From assembly GCF_913057115.1 (NCBI RefSeq), contig NZ_CAJXNN010000010.1, forward strand, positions 1-64,000: a stretch of 64,000 nucleotides of DNA, written 5' to 3'. This DNA comes from an uncultured Roseovarius sp. (lineage in GTDB: Bacteria; Pseudomonadota; Alphaproteobacteria; Rhodobacterales; Rhodobacteraceae). A program made the translations under genes and the position numbers. Under the pieces are notes generated by a model. That model was not told the DNA's origin and did not search any database. It was given only the letters and a program-made list of their open reading frames with translations. Numbering within the stretch: the first letter of the stretch is position 1; the number at the start of each line of letters is the position of its first letter. Of the stretch, positions 9,329 to 18,266 are shown piece by piece.

Positions 9329-9371
9329 GTGAGTACGGCGGGCGGTCACTGCCTCCGCCATACTCACTTTT
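9329..9371 (+). terminator. rho-independent terminator of catabolic operon
   Basis: Inverted repeat GTGAGTA..GGCGG / CCGCC..TACTCAC followed by TTTT at 9368-9371, 10 bp after the alcohol dehydrogenase stop. Confidence 0.75.
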
Positions 9372-9530
9372 GCCATCCCAGTTTTTGATTGCGGCAACAT
9401 GGAGATATCAGAGGCAAAAAGCAGGCCGACCCGCATGTGCTTTGCGCACTGAAAACTGGAGCGTTTGAAAATGGAATTTGCTGCTCGGTGTCTCTGGCCG
9501 AGAGAGGCGCGAATTCGCATGAAAGCACCT

Positions 9531-9596
9531 GCGCCAGGATTGGGTTGTGCACTGCATGTCGCGCAAGTCCGTGGTTCGGGATGTCCGCGAAACGCT
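9531..9596 (+). repeat. dispersed repeat, copy A
   Basis: About 66 bp similar to 15293-15364 over its whole length (shared GCRCCAGGATTGGGT start and TCCGCGAAAYGCTT end) and to the right end of 23241-23284. It abuts the 3' end of the MocR gene. It is the most diverged of the three copies. Confidence 0.6.
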
Positions 9597-11069
9597 TTAT
9601 TGGCGCAAGTCGTCGATCACGTTGCACAAGAGTTCAATGCCGCTTTCGATAAGATCGAGGTTGATCGACGACACGCCAAGCCGAAAGAACTTCTCGCCGG
9701 TCGCAGTGTCGGAAAAGCACGGCGACAATGGTTCCACGATGACCCCCTTTTCAAGCGCGGCCCCGGCAATGGCCTTGGCGTTCAGCCTTGGGTCGTCGCT
9801 GGCCAGAACGAAATTCGTTCCGCCGTATTCCCCTGATTGCAGGAAATCGGGCAGCCGGTCGCGAAGTATCGTGTCGGCCAGACGCCAGCGTTGCTCATAA
9901 TTCTGCCGAAGCCTGCGCAGCAATCCGTCATAGCATCCCTGCCGGATGAAGGCGGCCGCGGTTTGTTGGAGGATCATCGGCGGATGGCGCAACATCATGC
10001 CCCGGCAGTCCCGCGCTGCCGCGATGTATTCTTCGGGGGCGGTCAAATAGCCCAGCCGCAGCCCCGGCGAGAGCCCCTTGGACAGGCTGCCCAGGTAAAT
10101 CAGGCGCCCGGTGTTGTCCAGGCTGTGCAGCGGCAAGGGGGTGGAGTGCCGGTAATCCACGTCGCATTCGTAATCGTCTTCGACGATGTAGAAATCATAG
10201 GCCTCGGCGGCTTGCAGAAGCATTTGCCGGCGGCGTTCGGACATCGTGACGGTTGTCGGCACCTGACGGTTGGGTGTCACGAATACCAAGTCGACGTCGC
10301 GCAGGCGTTCGTCGACGATGATGCCCTCGTCATCCACCGGCTGAAATCGCAAGGCGCCGAAATTCGACCGCAAGATCTTGCGCGCATCCGGGTAGCCGGG
10401 GTCTTCCATCGCGGCGACGCGGTCACGCCCCCCGAACAACAGGCTCGTGATGAACAACCCGTTCTGGGTTCCCAGCGTGATCAGAATGGAACTGCCGGGT
10501 TCGAAGATGCCCCGGCGCGGAAGAATACGTTGGCTGACCTGTTCGATCAGTTCTTCGCTATCAGCATAAAAGCCGTCGGCCGACCAGATTTTGAGGTCTT
10601 TGCGGCTCATGGCCAGCCGGGTGCATTCACGCCATTCGGTGACCGGGAAGCTGTCTTCGTTGATCTGGTTGCAGACGAAGGGGTAATCATAGGCGTGCCA
10701 GTTGTGCGGGCGCGTGATGGTCTCGATGTCATCGGCGCGCCGCAGCTTGTTGATCTTGTCGCCGATGGGCGCGCGCCGGCTGGCCTTCTTGCGCTCCTGT
10801 CTGGCATTGTCGAGGCGCATACCGTGGTCGGACGACACGTAATAGCCCGACCGGGGGCGGGCCTTGATCAATTGTTCCTCTTCCAGCTTGCGATAGGCCG
10901 AGACCACCGTGTTGATCGACACATCAAGTTCCCGGGCCAGTTCCCGGCATGATGCAAGTCTCATCCCGTTGGGCATGAGGCCTTGGAAAATCAGGCGCGA
11001 AATCTGCGAAACAATCTGGTCGCGCAACCCGATGGACAGTGTCTTGTCGATGGTGAGCCGCTGCATCAT
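9597..11069 (-). CDS. MocR-type regulator (GntR HTH fused to class I aminotransferase)
   Basis: 490 aa. Residues about 1-75 form a GntR winged helix (SCRELARELDVSINTVVSAY). Residues about 110-490 form a fold type I aminotransferase with YLGSLSKGLSPGLRLGYL carrying the PLP lysine. Two adjacent ATG codons (11069, 11066) are possible starts; no strong ribosome site is seen. MocR proteins use PLP adducts of amines or amino acids as effectors and bind direct repeats. Such repeats lie between mmsA and the TRAP operon upstream, so I infer control of those genes. Confidence 0.92.
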   Translation of the reverse strand: MMQRLTIDKTLSIGLRDQIVSQISRLIFQGLMPNGMRLASCRELARELDVSINTVVSAYRKLEEEQLIKARPRSGYYVSSDHGMRLDNARQERKKASRRAPIGDKINKLRRADDIETITRPHNWHAYDYPFVCNQINEDSFPVTEWRECTRLAMSRKDLKIWSADGFYADSEELIEQVSQRILPRRGIFEPGSSILITLGTQNGLFITSLLFGGRDRVAAMEDPGYPDARKILRSNFGALRFQPVDDEGIIVDERLRDVDLVFVTPNRQVPTTVTMSERRRQMLLQAAEAYDFYIVEDDYECDVDYRHSTPLPLHSLDNTGRLIYLGSLSKGLSPGLRLGYLTAPEEYIAAARDCRGMMLRHPPMILQQTAAAFIRQGCYDGLLRRLRQNYEQRWRLADTILRDRLPDFLQSGEYGGTNFVLASDDPRLNAKAIAGAALEKGVIVEPLSPCFSDTATGEKFFRLGVSSINLDLIESGIELLCNVIDDLRQ

Positions 11070-11249
11070 TCGAAAGCTCGTGGGGTTCGGGGCCTGAACA
11101 GTATGAACGGGCCCGTGCAATATGTCAGTATGTCAATTGAGCCAAGCATGGGCTTGGATGCAAAGCAAGCCGTGCGGCGCGGTTTGCTCCGGTTGAATTG
11201 GGAAGCGGCGCCGAGGGAGGTAAGCGGCGCCGCTTCGCTGGCTGGCAGG

Positions 11250-12752
11250 TCAGGCGTCCTTACCACTTGTGAAATTGAACTCCGCACCGGTGCGGATGCC
11301 CGAGGGCCAGCGCATGGTCATGGTCTTAAGGCGGGTGTAGAACCTGACGCCTTCCATGCCATGGATGTGATGATCGCCAAACAGCGACCGCTTCCAGCCG
11401 CCAAAGGAATGATAGGCCACCGGCACCGGAATGGGGACATTCACCCCGACCATGCCGATACGCGCCCGCCCCCAGAAATTGCGCGCCGCGTCGCCGTCGC
11501 GGGTGAAGATCGCCGTGCCGTTGCCGTATTCGTGATCGTTGATCATCTGCACGGCGGTGTCGTAGTCGGCGGCCCGCACGACCGACAGAACCGGGCCAAA
11601 GATCTCTTCCTTGTAGATCGACATGTCGGTGGTCACGTTGTCAAACAGGCAGCCGCCGATGAAATACCCCTCTTCGTACCCCTGTAGCTTGGTGTCGCGA
11701 CCATCGACGACCAGGTTGGCACCCTGATCAAGGCCATCGGCAATCAGGTTGTGAATCTTGTCGTAGCTCTGTTTCGAAATGACCGGCCCCAGCTCGGAGT
11801 CGGGATCGGTATAAGGTGCGATTTTCAGCGCCCGAATGCGCGGCTCCAAGGCCGCAACAAGCCGGTCAGCGGTTTCCTCGCCCACCGGAACGGCCACCGA
11901 AATCGCCATGCAGCGTTCCCCGGCGGAGCCATAGGCCGATCCGATCAGGGCGTCGGTCACCTGTTCCATATCCGCGTCGGGCATGATGACCATGTGGTTT
12001 TTCGCGCCACACAGGGCCTGCACGCGTTTGCCGTTGTCGGTGCCGCGCGAATAGATGTAATGACCGATCGGTGTCGAGCCCACGAAACTGACCGCCTCGA
12101 CCTTGGGATTGTCGAGCAGGGCGTCCACCGCCTCCTTGTCGCCGTTGACCACGTTGAAAACGCCCTCGGGCAGCCCGGCCTGCGCCAGCAATTCGGCAAT
12201 GCGCATGACGACGCTGGGGTCCTTTTCCGAGGGCTTCAGCACGAAGGTATTGCCGCAGGCGATGGCGACCGGGTACATCCAGAGCGGCACCATGGCCGGG
12301 AAGTTGAACGGGGTGATCCCCGCAACCACGCCAACCGGTTGACGCACGCTGAAACTGTCGACGTTCTGGGCGACCGCTTCGGAATATTCCCCCTTGAGAA
12401 GCTGCGGGATACCGCAGGCGAATTCGACGACTTCGATACCGCGCGCGATCTCGCCTTTTGCGTCTGGAAGGGTCTTGCCATGTTCGGCCGAAAGCAGATT
12501 GGCCAGTTCATCGGTGTGTTTTTTCAGCAGGTCGCGGAATTCGAACATCACCGCCGCGCGCTTGGCCGGCGGGGTCGCGGCCCAATCCGCAAGGGCATCG
12601 GCGGCGGTGTCCACCACGGTATCGACGTCCGATTTGCTGGCAAGCGCGACCTGCCCGGTTACGCCCCCGGTGGCGGGATTGCGGATTTCTGCGGTTCGGT
12701 CAGAGGTTCCAACCCAGGGTTTATTCGACATGAAGTGATCGATCTGGCCCAT
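11250..12752 (-). CDS. mmsA: CoA-acylating methylmalonate-semialdehyde dehydrogenase
   Basis: 500 aa, the usual length for MmsA/IolA. Seen are GITPFNFPAMVPLWMYP, the NAD fold VSFVGSTPIGHYIY, and the catalytic Cys in GSAGERCMAISV. The typical aldehyde dehydrogenase glutamate position is replaced by the CoA-acylating family pattern. ATG 12752 has an AGGGAG ribosome site. The enzyme turns methylmalonate semialdehyde or malonate semialdehyde into propionyl- or acetyl-CoA, in valine, beta-alanine, inositol or related pathways. Its neighbours (MocR regulator, TRAP import) suggest an amine or beta-amino acid source. Confidence 0.93.
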   Translation of the reverse strand: MGQIDHFMSNKPWVGTSDRTAEIRNPATGGVTGQVALASKSDVDTVVDTAADALADWAATPPAKRAAVMFEFRDLLKKHTDELANLLSAEHGKTLPDAKGEIARGIEVVEFACGIPQLLKGEYSEAVAQNVDSFSVRQPVGVVAGITPFNFPAMVPLWMYPVAIACGNTFVLKPSEKDPSVVMRIAELLAQAGLPEGVFNVVNGDKEAVDALLDNPKVEAVSFVGSTPIGHYIYSRGTDNGKRVQALCGAKNHMVIMPDADMEQVTDALIGSAYGSAGERCMAISVAVPVGEETADRLVAALEPRIRALKIAPYTDPDSELGPVISKQSYDKIHNLIADGLDQGANLVVDGRDTKLQGYEEGYFIGGCLFDNVTTDMSIYKEEIFGPVLSVVRAADYDTAVQMINDHEYGNGTAIFTRDGDAARNFWGRARIGMVGVNVPIPVPVAYHSFGGWKRSLFGDHHIHGMEGVRFYTRLKTMTMRWPSGIRTGAEFNFTSGKDA

Positions 12753-12869
12753 TTGGTGTTCTCCCTATCTTGGTGTTTCGCAGTCCCGGGTCGACGCCTT
12801 GGGCAAGCGAAACATGTTGATTGTCGCTTTTGTGCTGACCTTGGTAAGCCGATACGGAGAAACGCGACA

Positions 12870-12901
12870 GGTACAGTTGAGAACGTCAAAGGGAACAGTT
12901 G
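12870..12901 (-). promoter_or_regulatory. predicted MocR operator facing mmsA
   Basis: On the minus strand CAACTGTTCC (12901-12892) and CAACTGTACC (12879-12870) form a direct repeat with a start-to-start distance of exactly 22 bp, two helical turns. The distance to the mmsA start is about 118 bp. The same motif and period recur at 13201-13232. MocR regulators typically bind direct repeats. Confidence 0.6.
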
Positions 12902-13200
12902 GGCGATGCGGATTTGCCGGGCCGGGCATGTCCCGTCTGGCCTAGAACGGCTGTGCGGAAAGGGTGCCGGGCGTGCGGATCGTGGTGCGACCGGCAGGAA
13001 ATCCAGCCGTGAGTCCTCGGCTTGAAACCTTCTATCCTGTTGCTATTGATGTGTTTTTGCAGCACTGGCCGCACGGGCGGACTGTGGCGGGCATGCAAGG
13101 CCCCGCCAGCAAGCCACCATGCAGCCCGGGACAACTGACAGCGCCCTGGATTTTGAACGCGGCGGCTAAGCGTTAGCGTCCGAACACGCCCCGCCTCGAC

Positions 13201-13232
13201 AATCTGTACCCTTGTTTAGCGGCATCTGTATC
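13201..13232 (+). promoter_or_regulatory. predicted MocR operator facing TRAP operon 2
   Basis: AATCTGTACC (13201-13210) and CATCTGTATC (13223-13232) form a direct repeat with a 22-bp period, matching the mmsA-side operator in both sequence (consensus CAWCTGTAYC) and spacing but in the opposite orientation. Confidence 0.6.
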
Positions 13233-13517
13233 TTTCCTGCCCCCGGATCATGTCGTTTGCTGAAGCCACGTGAGGAGGTGATCGCGGAGCCGAGACCGGC
13301 GCGTCGATCTTTACTATTGTGATAGGTGGGGAGGCTGCGTCCATGGCGCCGTTTATCTGCAAGCCGGCGAAGCATTTGCGCGAGAATGGCCACCTGTTTC
13401 GCGGTTGGCCGCGAAACCCGGGGCCAAGCGCAGGGTGTCGTCTGCAAGGCAGAGGCGCCTGAGCGAACGGCAACCGCAGCCCCAAGGCGGCATAACAAGG
13501 GAGAAGGAGACCGACCC

Positions 13518-13547
13518 ATGAAAACTCGACGGGGTGTAGGATGTTGA
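13518..13547 (+). CDS. possible 9-aa leader peptide upstream of dctQ
   Basis: ATG at 13518 follows a strong ribosome site (AAGGGAGAAGGAGA at about 13497-13510) and encodes MKTRRGVGC then TGA. The stop codon overlaps the start of the TRAP small permease gene (ATG 13541) in another frame, so ribosomes ending here could restart on dctQ. It may be a coupling device or simply a site where the strong ribosome site serves dctQ. I cannot distinguish these by sequence. Confidence 0.35.
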   Translation: MKTRRGVGC

Positions 13548-14041
13548 TGCGCGGGCTTGAGCGCCTGACCGGCGCAGTCTCCGGAGCCGCAGGCTACATA
13601 GGCTGGTTCCTGATCCTTTACTGCATGGCTTTTGGCGTCTCGGACGTTTTCATGCGCTACGTGCTCAACGCGCCGTCGCAATGGATAGGAACGTCATTGC
13701 AGGCGGCCATGGTTCTCTTGGCCTGTGCGGGCGGCATCTATTCGCTTCAGCATGAAAGTTTCGTCAAACTCGACTTGTTTTACGCGAATGCCAGCAGCCG
13801 GAACAAGGCCATTCTGGACGTGCTGACAATGCCATTTGCCGTGCTGTTTCTGGGGGCGCTGATCGTAAAGGGCTATGAGGCGGCATCGCTTTCGCTGATG
13901 CTCAACCAGCAAACCCCGACGGCCATTCCGATTCCCATCTACCCGATTAAATTCGCGATCCCACTGAGCGGATGCTTGGTGCTTTTGATCGTGCTGAAAC
14001 ATTTCATTCGCGACCTGAAGATCATTTTCGGCCGCGATTGA
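13541..14041 (+). CDS. TRAP transporter small permease (DctQ), cluster 2
   Basis: 166 aa with four membrane segments (about 15-38, 48-68, 88-108, 127-147) and the DctQ feature VFMRYVLNAPSQW after the first segment. It forms the membrane complex with the large permease at 15386. Gene order here is Q-P-M, unlike Q-M-P in the first cluster. The start overlaps a short leader frame. Confidence 0.88.
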   Translation: MLMRGLERLTGAVSGAAGYIGWFLILYCMAFGVSDVFMRYVLNAPSQWIGTSLQAAMVLLACAGGIYSLQHESFVKLDLFYANASSRNKAILDVLTMPFAVLFLGALIVKGYEAASLSLMLNQQTPTAIPIPIYPIKFAIPLSGCLVLLIVLKHFIRDLKIIFGRD

Positions 14042-14117
14042 AAGACCTGCCTTCGAAGGCGGCCTGTCGCTTTCCAAGGCCAATAAAAAGAACTGAACCA
14101 TAAACAAGGAGGAAAAA

Positions 14118-15167
14118 ATGACGATCAACAGATTTATTCACGCGACCATGTGGGCAGGCGCTTTTGCGGTCACCGCGAGCGTTGCCGTGGCACAGGACGG
14201 CCCCCCGGATGAGGTGACCGAATGGACCTTTCAGCCCGCTTTCGACCAAAGCGATGCTGGCTGGGCCGGTGGTCTGATTCCATGGGTGGAAGCCGTCGAA
14301 GAGGCCACCGAGGGAACCGTCAAGATCCGGGTCGAGCCGGCTGGCGCATTGGTGAGCGGCTCCGAAGCCTTCGGCGCTGCGGCTGCCGGTATCACCGACG
14401 GCTACGCCGGTTGGGGCTCGGTCTATGGCGGGGACATGCCGGAAGGGATGCTCGCCTTTGGTCTGGCCATGGGGGCCGAGAACTCCGAAGAAGCCTGGGA
14501 GGTTATGTGGGGCAACCCTGATTACCGCGTCGGCGACATCGTTCAGGAGGCGGCCAATGCGCGCAACCTGCACTGGGCCGGCTGGACCAACCAAGGCCCG
14601 AACGCGATGTTCACCAAGTTCCCGGTCGAGAAGATCGAAGACCTCGAAGGCCGCAAGATGCGTGCCGGTGGTCCACAGGCGATTTTCCACTCCACCGTGG
14701 GCGGCTCGCCGGTGTCGATGAATGCCGGTGAAATCTATACCGCCATCAAGCTCGGGACGATCGACGGCACCTACTGGGACACGGGCGGCATTGATGACAT
14801 GTCGTTCCACGAAGTGGTCGACTATGCGATCATGCCCGGCTGGAACCCGGCACAGCATCAGGAGATCTTCATCAACCTCGATAGCTGGAACGCCCTTACG
14901 GATTGGCAGCGCGAACAGATCGAGGGTGTCTTCAAGGAAACCTACTTTGAGACCAGCCGCATTCATGCGGAAGGTGTCGAAGGGGCCTTGCAGGCGCTGC
15001 GCGATGCCGGTGGCACCGTGATCGAGATGAGTGATGAGGAAGTTCAGCGGATGCGTGAGCTGTCGATTCAGAAGGTATGGCCGCAAGTGGCCGAAGCCTC
15101 TGAGGGCAACGCAAAAGGTGTCGAGATCTACAAGCAATTCCTCGCAGACAAGGCCGCTTCGGAATAA
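14118..15167 (+). CDS. TRAP transporter solute-binding protein (DctP), cluster 2
   Basis: 349 aa. A Sec-type signal peptide (about residues 1-25, ending VAVAQ) precedes a DctP domain. An AAGGAGG ribosome site lies just upstream of ATG 14118. The DctP ligand-site region around YTAIKLGTIDGTYWDTGG is present. Ligand is unknown; the mmsA neighbour suggests a C3-C4 carboxylate or beta-amino acid. Two strong hairpins follow the gene, a layout that favours higher levels of binding protein than permease. Confidence 0.9.
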   Translation: MTINRFIHATMWAGAFAVTASVAVAQDGPPDEVTEWTFQPAFDQSDAGWAGGLIPWVEAVEEATEGTVKIRVEPAGALVSGSEAFGAAAAGITDGYAGWGSVYGGDMPEGMLAFGLAMGAENSEEAWEVMWGNPDYRVGDIVQEAANARNLHWAGWTNQGPNAMFTKFPVEKIEDLEGRKMRAGGPQAIFHSTVGGSPVSMNAGEIYTAIKLGTIDGTYWDTGGIDDMSFHEVVDYAIMPGWNPAQHQEIFINLDSWNALTDWQREQIEGVFKETYFETSRIHAEGVEGALQALRDAGGTVIEMSDEEVQRMRELSIQKVWPQVAEASEGNAKGVEIYKQFLADKAASE

Positions 15168-15171
15168 GGCC

Positions 15172-15237
15172 CCTGTGACGTTCCCCGTCACAGGCAAGCC
15201 TAAAAAGACCACGCTGGCCTGCCGGGCAGGCCAGCGT
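15172..15237 (+). terminator. two tandem hairpins between dctP and dctM
   Basis: First stem CCTGTGACG (15172-15180) / CGTCACAGG (15186-15194). Second stem ACGCTGGCCTGC / GCAGGCCAGCGT with loop CGG (15211-15237). Neither has a T-run. They probably stabilise the dctP transcript or cause partial termination before dctM. Confidence 0.65.
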
Positions 15238-15292
15238 AATGCCAGACCGTTGCGCACCTACCGCCGTCGAACCGAGCCATCGGAGAAAGGTG

Positions 15293-15364
15293 AAGCGCGC
15301 ACCAGGATTGGGTGTTGCACCGCATTACGGGAAAACCTGTGAGTCAGGTTTCCGCGAAATGCTT
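15293..15364 (+). repeat. dispersed repeat, copy B
   Basis: About 72 bp containing an internal AACCTG-TGAGT-CAGGTT hairpin and ending TTTCCGCGAAATGCTT. Related copies are at 9531-9596 and 23241-23284. It sits 21 bp upstream of the dctM start and supplies part of its 5' region. Confidence 0.65.
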
Positions 15365-15385
15365 CAGGTAAGGAAACCGAAGATC

Positions 15386-16693
15386 ATGAGTCTCGAATTA
15401 ATCACAGCGCTGTATTTTCTGGTCTTGTTCAGCATTCTGTTCATGGGGCTGCCGGTTGCGTTCGGCCTGGGGGGGACAGCTGTCCTATTTGCCATTTTCA
15501 TCGAGCCGCGCGCCTTGCTTGCCGTTCCCAGTGCCTTCTATTCGACACCATGGAATTCGGTCCTGGTCACGGTACCGTTGTTCCTGTTCATGGGGTCACT
15601 GATCCGGTTTTCCGGGATAGCCGAGGCCGCTTATGATGCGGTCTACAAGCTGATCGGCCATATCCATGGCGGGCTTGCCATGGGGACCGTTCAGGTGTGC
15701 ACCGTCTTCGCGGCCATTACCGGCATCACGCCACCGGCGACCACCACCATGGGTCAAATCGCCTACCCCTCGATGGTGCGTTACAATTACGACCGCCGGA
15801 TCGCCATCGGCTCGATCGCGGCGGGCGGCGCCCTTGGCGCGTTGATCCCGCCCAGCGTTCCGTTCATCTTCTACGGTCTGCTGGCCAAGGTGTCGATCGG
15901 TGACCTGTTCATGGCAGGCCTGATGCCCGGGCTCATGCTGGCGGCATTCTACACGATCTACATCGGCGTTCGCTGCCGCATACAACCCGAGTTGGGGCCT
16001 GCATTGCCGTCAGAGAAAAAGTTCACGGCGAGGGAAAAAGCGACCGCTGTGCTGAGCATCTGGCCCTTTGCCCTGCTGATCGTCATCGTCTTGGGCATTA
16101 TATGGGGCGGTATCGCCACACCGGCGGAAGCTGCGGCTTTCGGGGCGGCGGGCGCCTTCATCATCAACCTGATCTACGGCAAGCTGACCCGGCGCGTCCT
16201 GCTGGATTCGCTTATGTCCACGCTGAAGCTGAGCGGCATGGGCCTGTGGATCCTGATCGGCGCGACGGTTTACCTCAACGTCTTCAACACGCTGGGCAGT
16301 CAGGATCTGTTGACCGATCTGGTGCTTTCCATGCCGGGCGGCAGCACGGGGATCCTGTTGATGATGATGCTGATTATCCTCGTGCTGGGGATGGTCATGG
16401 ACGACTGGGCCATCATCATGCTCTGTACCCCGCTGTTCATCCCGATCGTGGATGAACTGGGGATCGACAAACTTTGGTTCGGCGCCCTGTTCATCGTCAA
16501 TATCCAGATCGCCTATCTTACCCCGCCCTTCGGCTTTGTCCTTTTCTGGATCAAGGGGGTGTTGCCGCGGGATGTGAGCATGGGCGATGTCTACAATTCT
16601 GTCGGCCCCTTCGTGGTGCTTCAGTTCGTTGGCCTGACCCTGATCTTCATGTTCCCGCAAATCGCCACTTGGCTGCCCGGCATCTTCAAGTAA
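15386..16693 (+). CDS. TRAP transporter large permease (DctM), cluster 2
   Basis: 435 aa from ATG 15386 (MSLELITALYF), preceded by AAGGA. An upstream in-frame ATG at 15239 would add a non-conserved tail reading through a dispersed repeat, so I reject it. The gene shows the DctM signatures ALGALIPPSVPFIFYG and MVMDDWAIIMLCTPLF and about 11-12 membrane segments. It completes the Q-P-M transporter. Confidence 0.9.
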   Translation: MSLELITALYFLVLFSILFMGLPVAFGLGGTAVLFAIFIEPRALLAVPSAFYSTPWNSVLVTVPLFLFMGSLIRFSGIAEAAYDAVYKLIGHIHGGLAMGTVQVCTVFAAITGITPPATTTMGQIAYPSMVRYNYDRRIAIGSIAAGGALGALIPPSVPFIFYGLLAKVSIGDLFMAGLMPGLMLAAFYTIYIGVRCRIQPELGPALPSEKKFTAREKATAVLSIWPFALLIVIVLGIIWGGIATPAEAAAFGAAGAFIINLIYGKLTRRVLLDSLMSTLKLSGMGLWILIGATVYLNVFNTLGSQDLLTDLVLSMPGGSTGILLMMMLIILVLGMVMDDWAIIMLCTPLFIPIVDELGIDKLWFGALFIVNIQIAYLTPPFGFVLFWIKGVLPRDVSMGDVYNSVGPFVVLQFVGLTLIFMFPQIATWLPGIFK

Positions 16694-16706
16694 ATCGGAG
16701 AATGAG

Positions 16707-17111
16707 ATGTACAGAAATATCCTTGTTCCGGTCGCGCCCGACCACATAGACGATTGCGAAGCCCAACTGGATGCCGCCCAGCGCCTTCTGGCAGATGACG
16801 GGAGCATTTCGGTACTGTCTGTGGTCGAAGAACTGCCCTCCTACGTCGGGTCGTATTTCCCCAAGGAGCAGGTCCGCGAGAGCATCGACAGGTTTGACAA
16901 GGCGCTCAAGAAGGCGATGCCCTCGGACAAAATCGAAACGCATGTCGTGTCCGGGCACCCGACGAACACGGTCCTCAACTGGGCCAGCAAGAACCGTGTG
17001 GATTGTATCGTTGTCGCGTCGCACCGGGCGGGCCTGTCGGGCCTGTTGCTCGGTTCGACCGCGGCAAGGGTCGTCCGTCATGCCAAATGCAGTGTCGTGG
17101 TTCTGCGCTGA
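16707..17111 (+). CDS. UspA-type universal stress protein linked to TRAP transporter
   Basis: 134 aa, a single Usp domain. The ATP-binding pattern near the C-terminus (SGLLLGSTAARVVRHAKCSVVVL) is present. It follows dctM by 13 bp in the same operon. In other TRAP systems a UspA protein (TeaD of the ectoine transporter) acts as a negative modulator of transport, and I infer a similar role. Confidence 0.88.
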   Translation: MYRNILVPVAPDHIDDCEAQLDAAQRLLADDGSISVLSVVEELPSYVGSYFPKEQVRESIDRFDKALKKAMPSDKIETHVVSGHPTNTVLNWASKNRVDCIVVASHRAGLSGLLLGSTAARVVRHAKCSVVVLR

Positions 17112-17267
17112 TTGTAGCGCGTCCCCGCCCGACAGCACCGCCACAGCCACAGCCCCGGGCAACCTCTGCCACTAATGGGCCGTTTCGCTATTCGAGGTCT
17201 CCGAGGGCGGGTTGGCGCAAGGGGGCTTTTGCCACCCTTGCCATCCAACGTCCGCCCCTGCCCCTCA

Positions 17268-18266
17268 TCAGCTTGTCAAGGCTGTCAGCTGATTCTCGTT
17301 CAGGTCCTGGGCACGTTGTTTCATGCGCGCGGTGGCGGCTTTTACCGCCCGGCGGAAATTCAGCTTTGGCGACGTCGGCAGGAGCAAGGGCGTCCCGACG
17401 ACAACCTCCAACCCGGGGTCGTTGCCGAAGGCTTTCGGAATGCTCGCCGGGGAAAGCCTGCCCACGATACCGGACTCGACATGATCGGGCATGAATGAAA
17501 TCGACGCGTCCAGAGCCGCAAGGAAGGTTCCATTCCCGGCCTGGCTTACGAAAACTTCGTTCGGTCTGAAATGGTGAACGATCGCATGGGCCGCCGATTG
17601 CAGGAAGCTGGTGAAGTCCGCCGCGCTTGTCTGCCGGAAAATCCGGTCAATCCGCCGGATCTGCACGGCAACAAGATTGAGGTCGCAAGAACTCGCTTTG
17701 GACATCTGTTCAAGGTAGTTCTGGAATACCGCAGGCGACAGGACCGAGTCATCCGCGGATTGGATTTCGTTGATATCGAACAGGGGTTCGATACGCTCGG
17801 GACGGCGCACTTCGAGGATCGGCGCCGTCTTTTGCCGACCTTCTTCGATATTGTGGACCGCCATGTAGCTGTCAAGCGCGGCCTTGCGTTCCTGCACGAG
17901 CCGTTCGGCCACCTTGATCCGGGTCAAGACTTCGAGGAACTCGAAGGGTTTGGTGATGTAATCGGTCGCGCCTTTGACGAAAGCTGTCTGAACTGCACTG
18001 CGGTGCTTGTAGCGCGTGATCATGAGCACCGGGGTGTTCTTGTGGTGGTCGAGCTTGCGAATCTCCGAGCACAGTTCGATGCCGTCCATTTCCGGCATGT
18101 CGACATCCAGCAATATACAGTCGTAGGGCTGATCCGTATCACTGATCTTGTTCAAAGCAGTCCGGGGCGACGTTTCCAAGTCGACGTTTTCATATCCACC
18201 CTGAACGAGACACTCGCCGAGCAACTCGAGTGAAACCTTGTCGTCGTCTACTGCTATGATCTTCAT
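17268..18266 (-). CDS. response regulator with degenerate GGDEF-like output domain (1)
   Basis: 332 aa from ATG 18266 with GGAGG ribosome site. A receiver domain occupies residues 1-125 with acidic DDD at 7-9, phospho-acceptor Asp54 and KP at 106-107. A linker leads to a C-terminal domain (about 175-310) that resembles a diguanylate cyclase in outline, but the GG(D/E)EF loop reads GNGTF (244-248) and cannot be catalytic by the normal mechanism. Two paralogues follow at 18687 and 22256. It is divergent from the second regulator across a 420-bp gap and may be an output of the nearby kinase/Hpt relay. Confidence 0.8.
   Translation of the reverse strand: MKIIAVDDDKVSLELLGECLVQGGYENVDLETSPRTALNKISDTDQPYDCILLDVDMPEMDGIELCSEIRKLDHHKNTPVLMITRYKHRSAVQTAFVKGATDYITKPFEFLEVLTRIKVAERLVQERKAALDSYMAVHNIEEGRQKTAPILEVRRPERIEPLFDINEIQSADDSVLSPAVFQNYLEQMSKASSCDLNLVAVQIRRIDRIFRQTSAADFTSFLQSAAHAIVHHFRPNEVFVSQAGNGTFLAALDASISFMPDHVESGIVGRLSPASIPKAFGNDPGLEVVVGTPLLLPTSPKLNFRRAVKAATARMKQRAQDLNENQLTALTS

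Larger units (their letters stand above)
12753..13517. other. 765-bp regulatory gap between mmsA and TRAP operon 2
   Basis: I see no gene with family resemblance here; open frames on both strands lack ribosome sites and recognisable composition. The stretch holds two direct-repeat operators (12870-12901, 13201-13232) and the divergent promoters for mmsA and the transporter. Confidence 0.6.

Noticed and set aside
11070-11130. third MocR operator upstream of the MocR gene
   Set aside because: One half-site like ACTGTTC is present, but no partner lies 22 bp away.
11751-13025. 424-codon open frame opposite mmsA
   Set aside because: Antisense of a clear MmsA; no family resemblance.
13166-13681. 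171-codon minus-strand frame in the mmsA/TRAP gap
   Set aside because: No ribosome site or family resemblance, and it runs antisense into dctQ.
15239-15385. ATG 15239 as start of the second dctM
   Set aside because: The added 49 residues read through a dispersed repeat and are unlike DctM N-termini.
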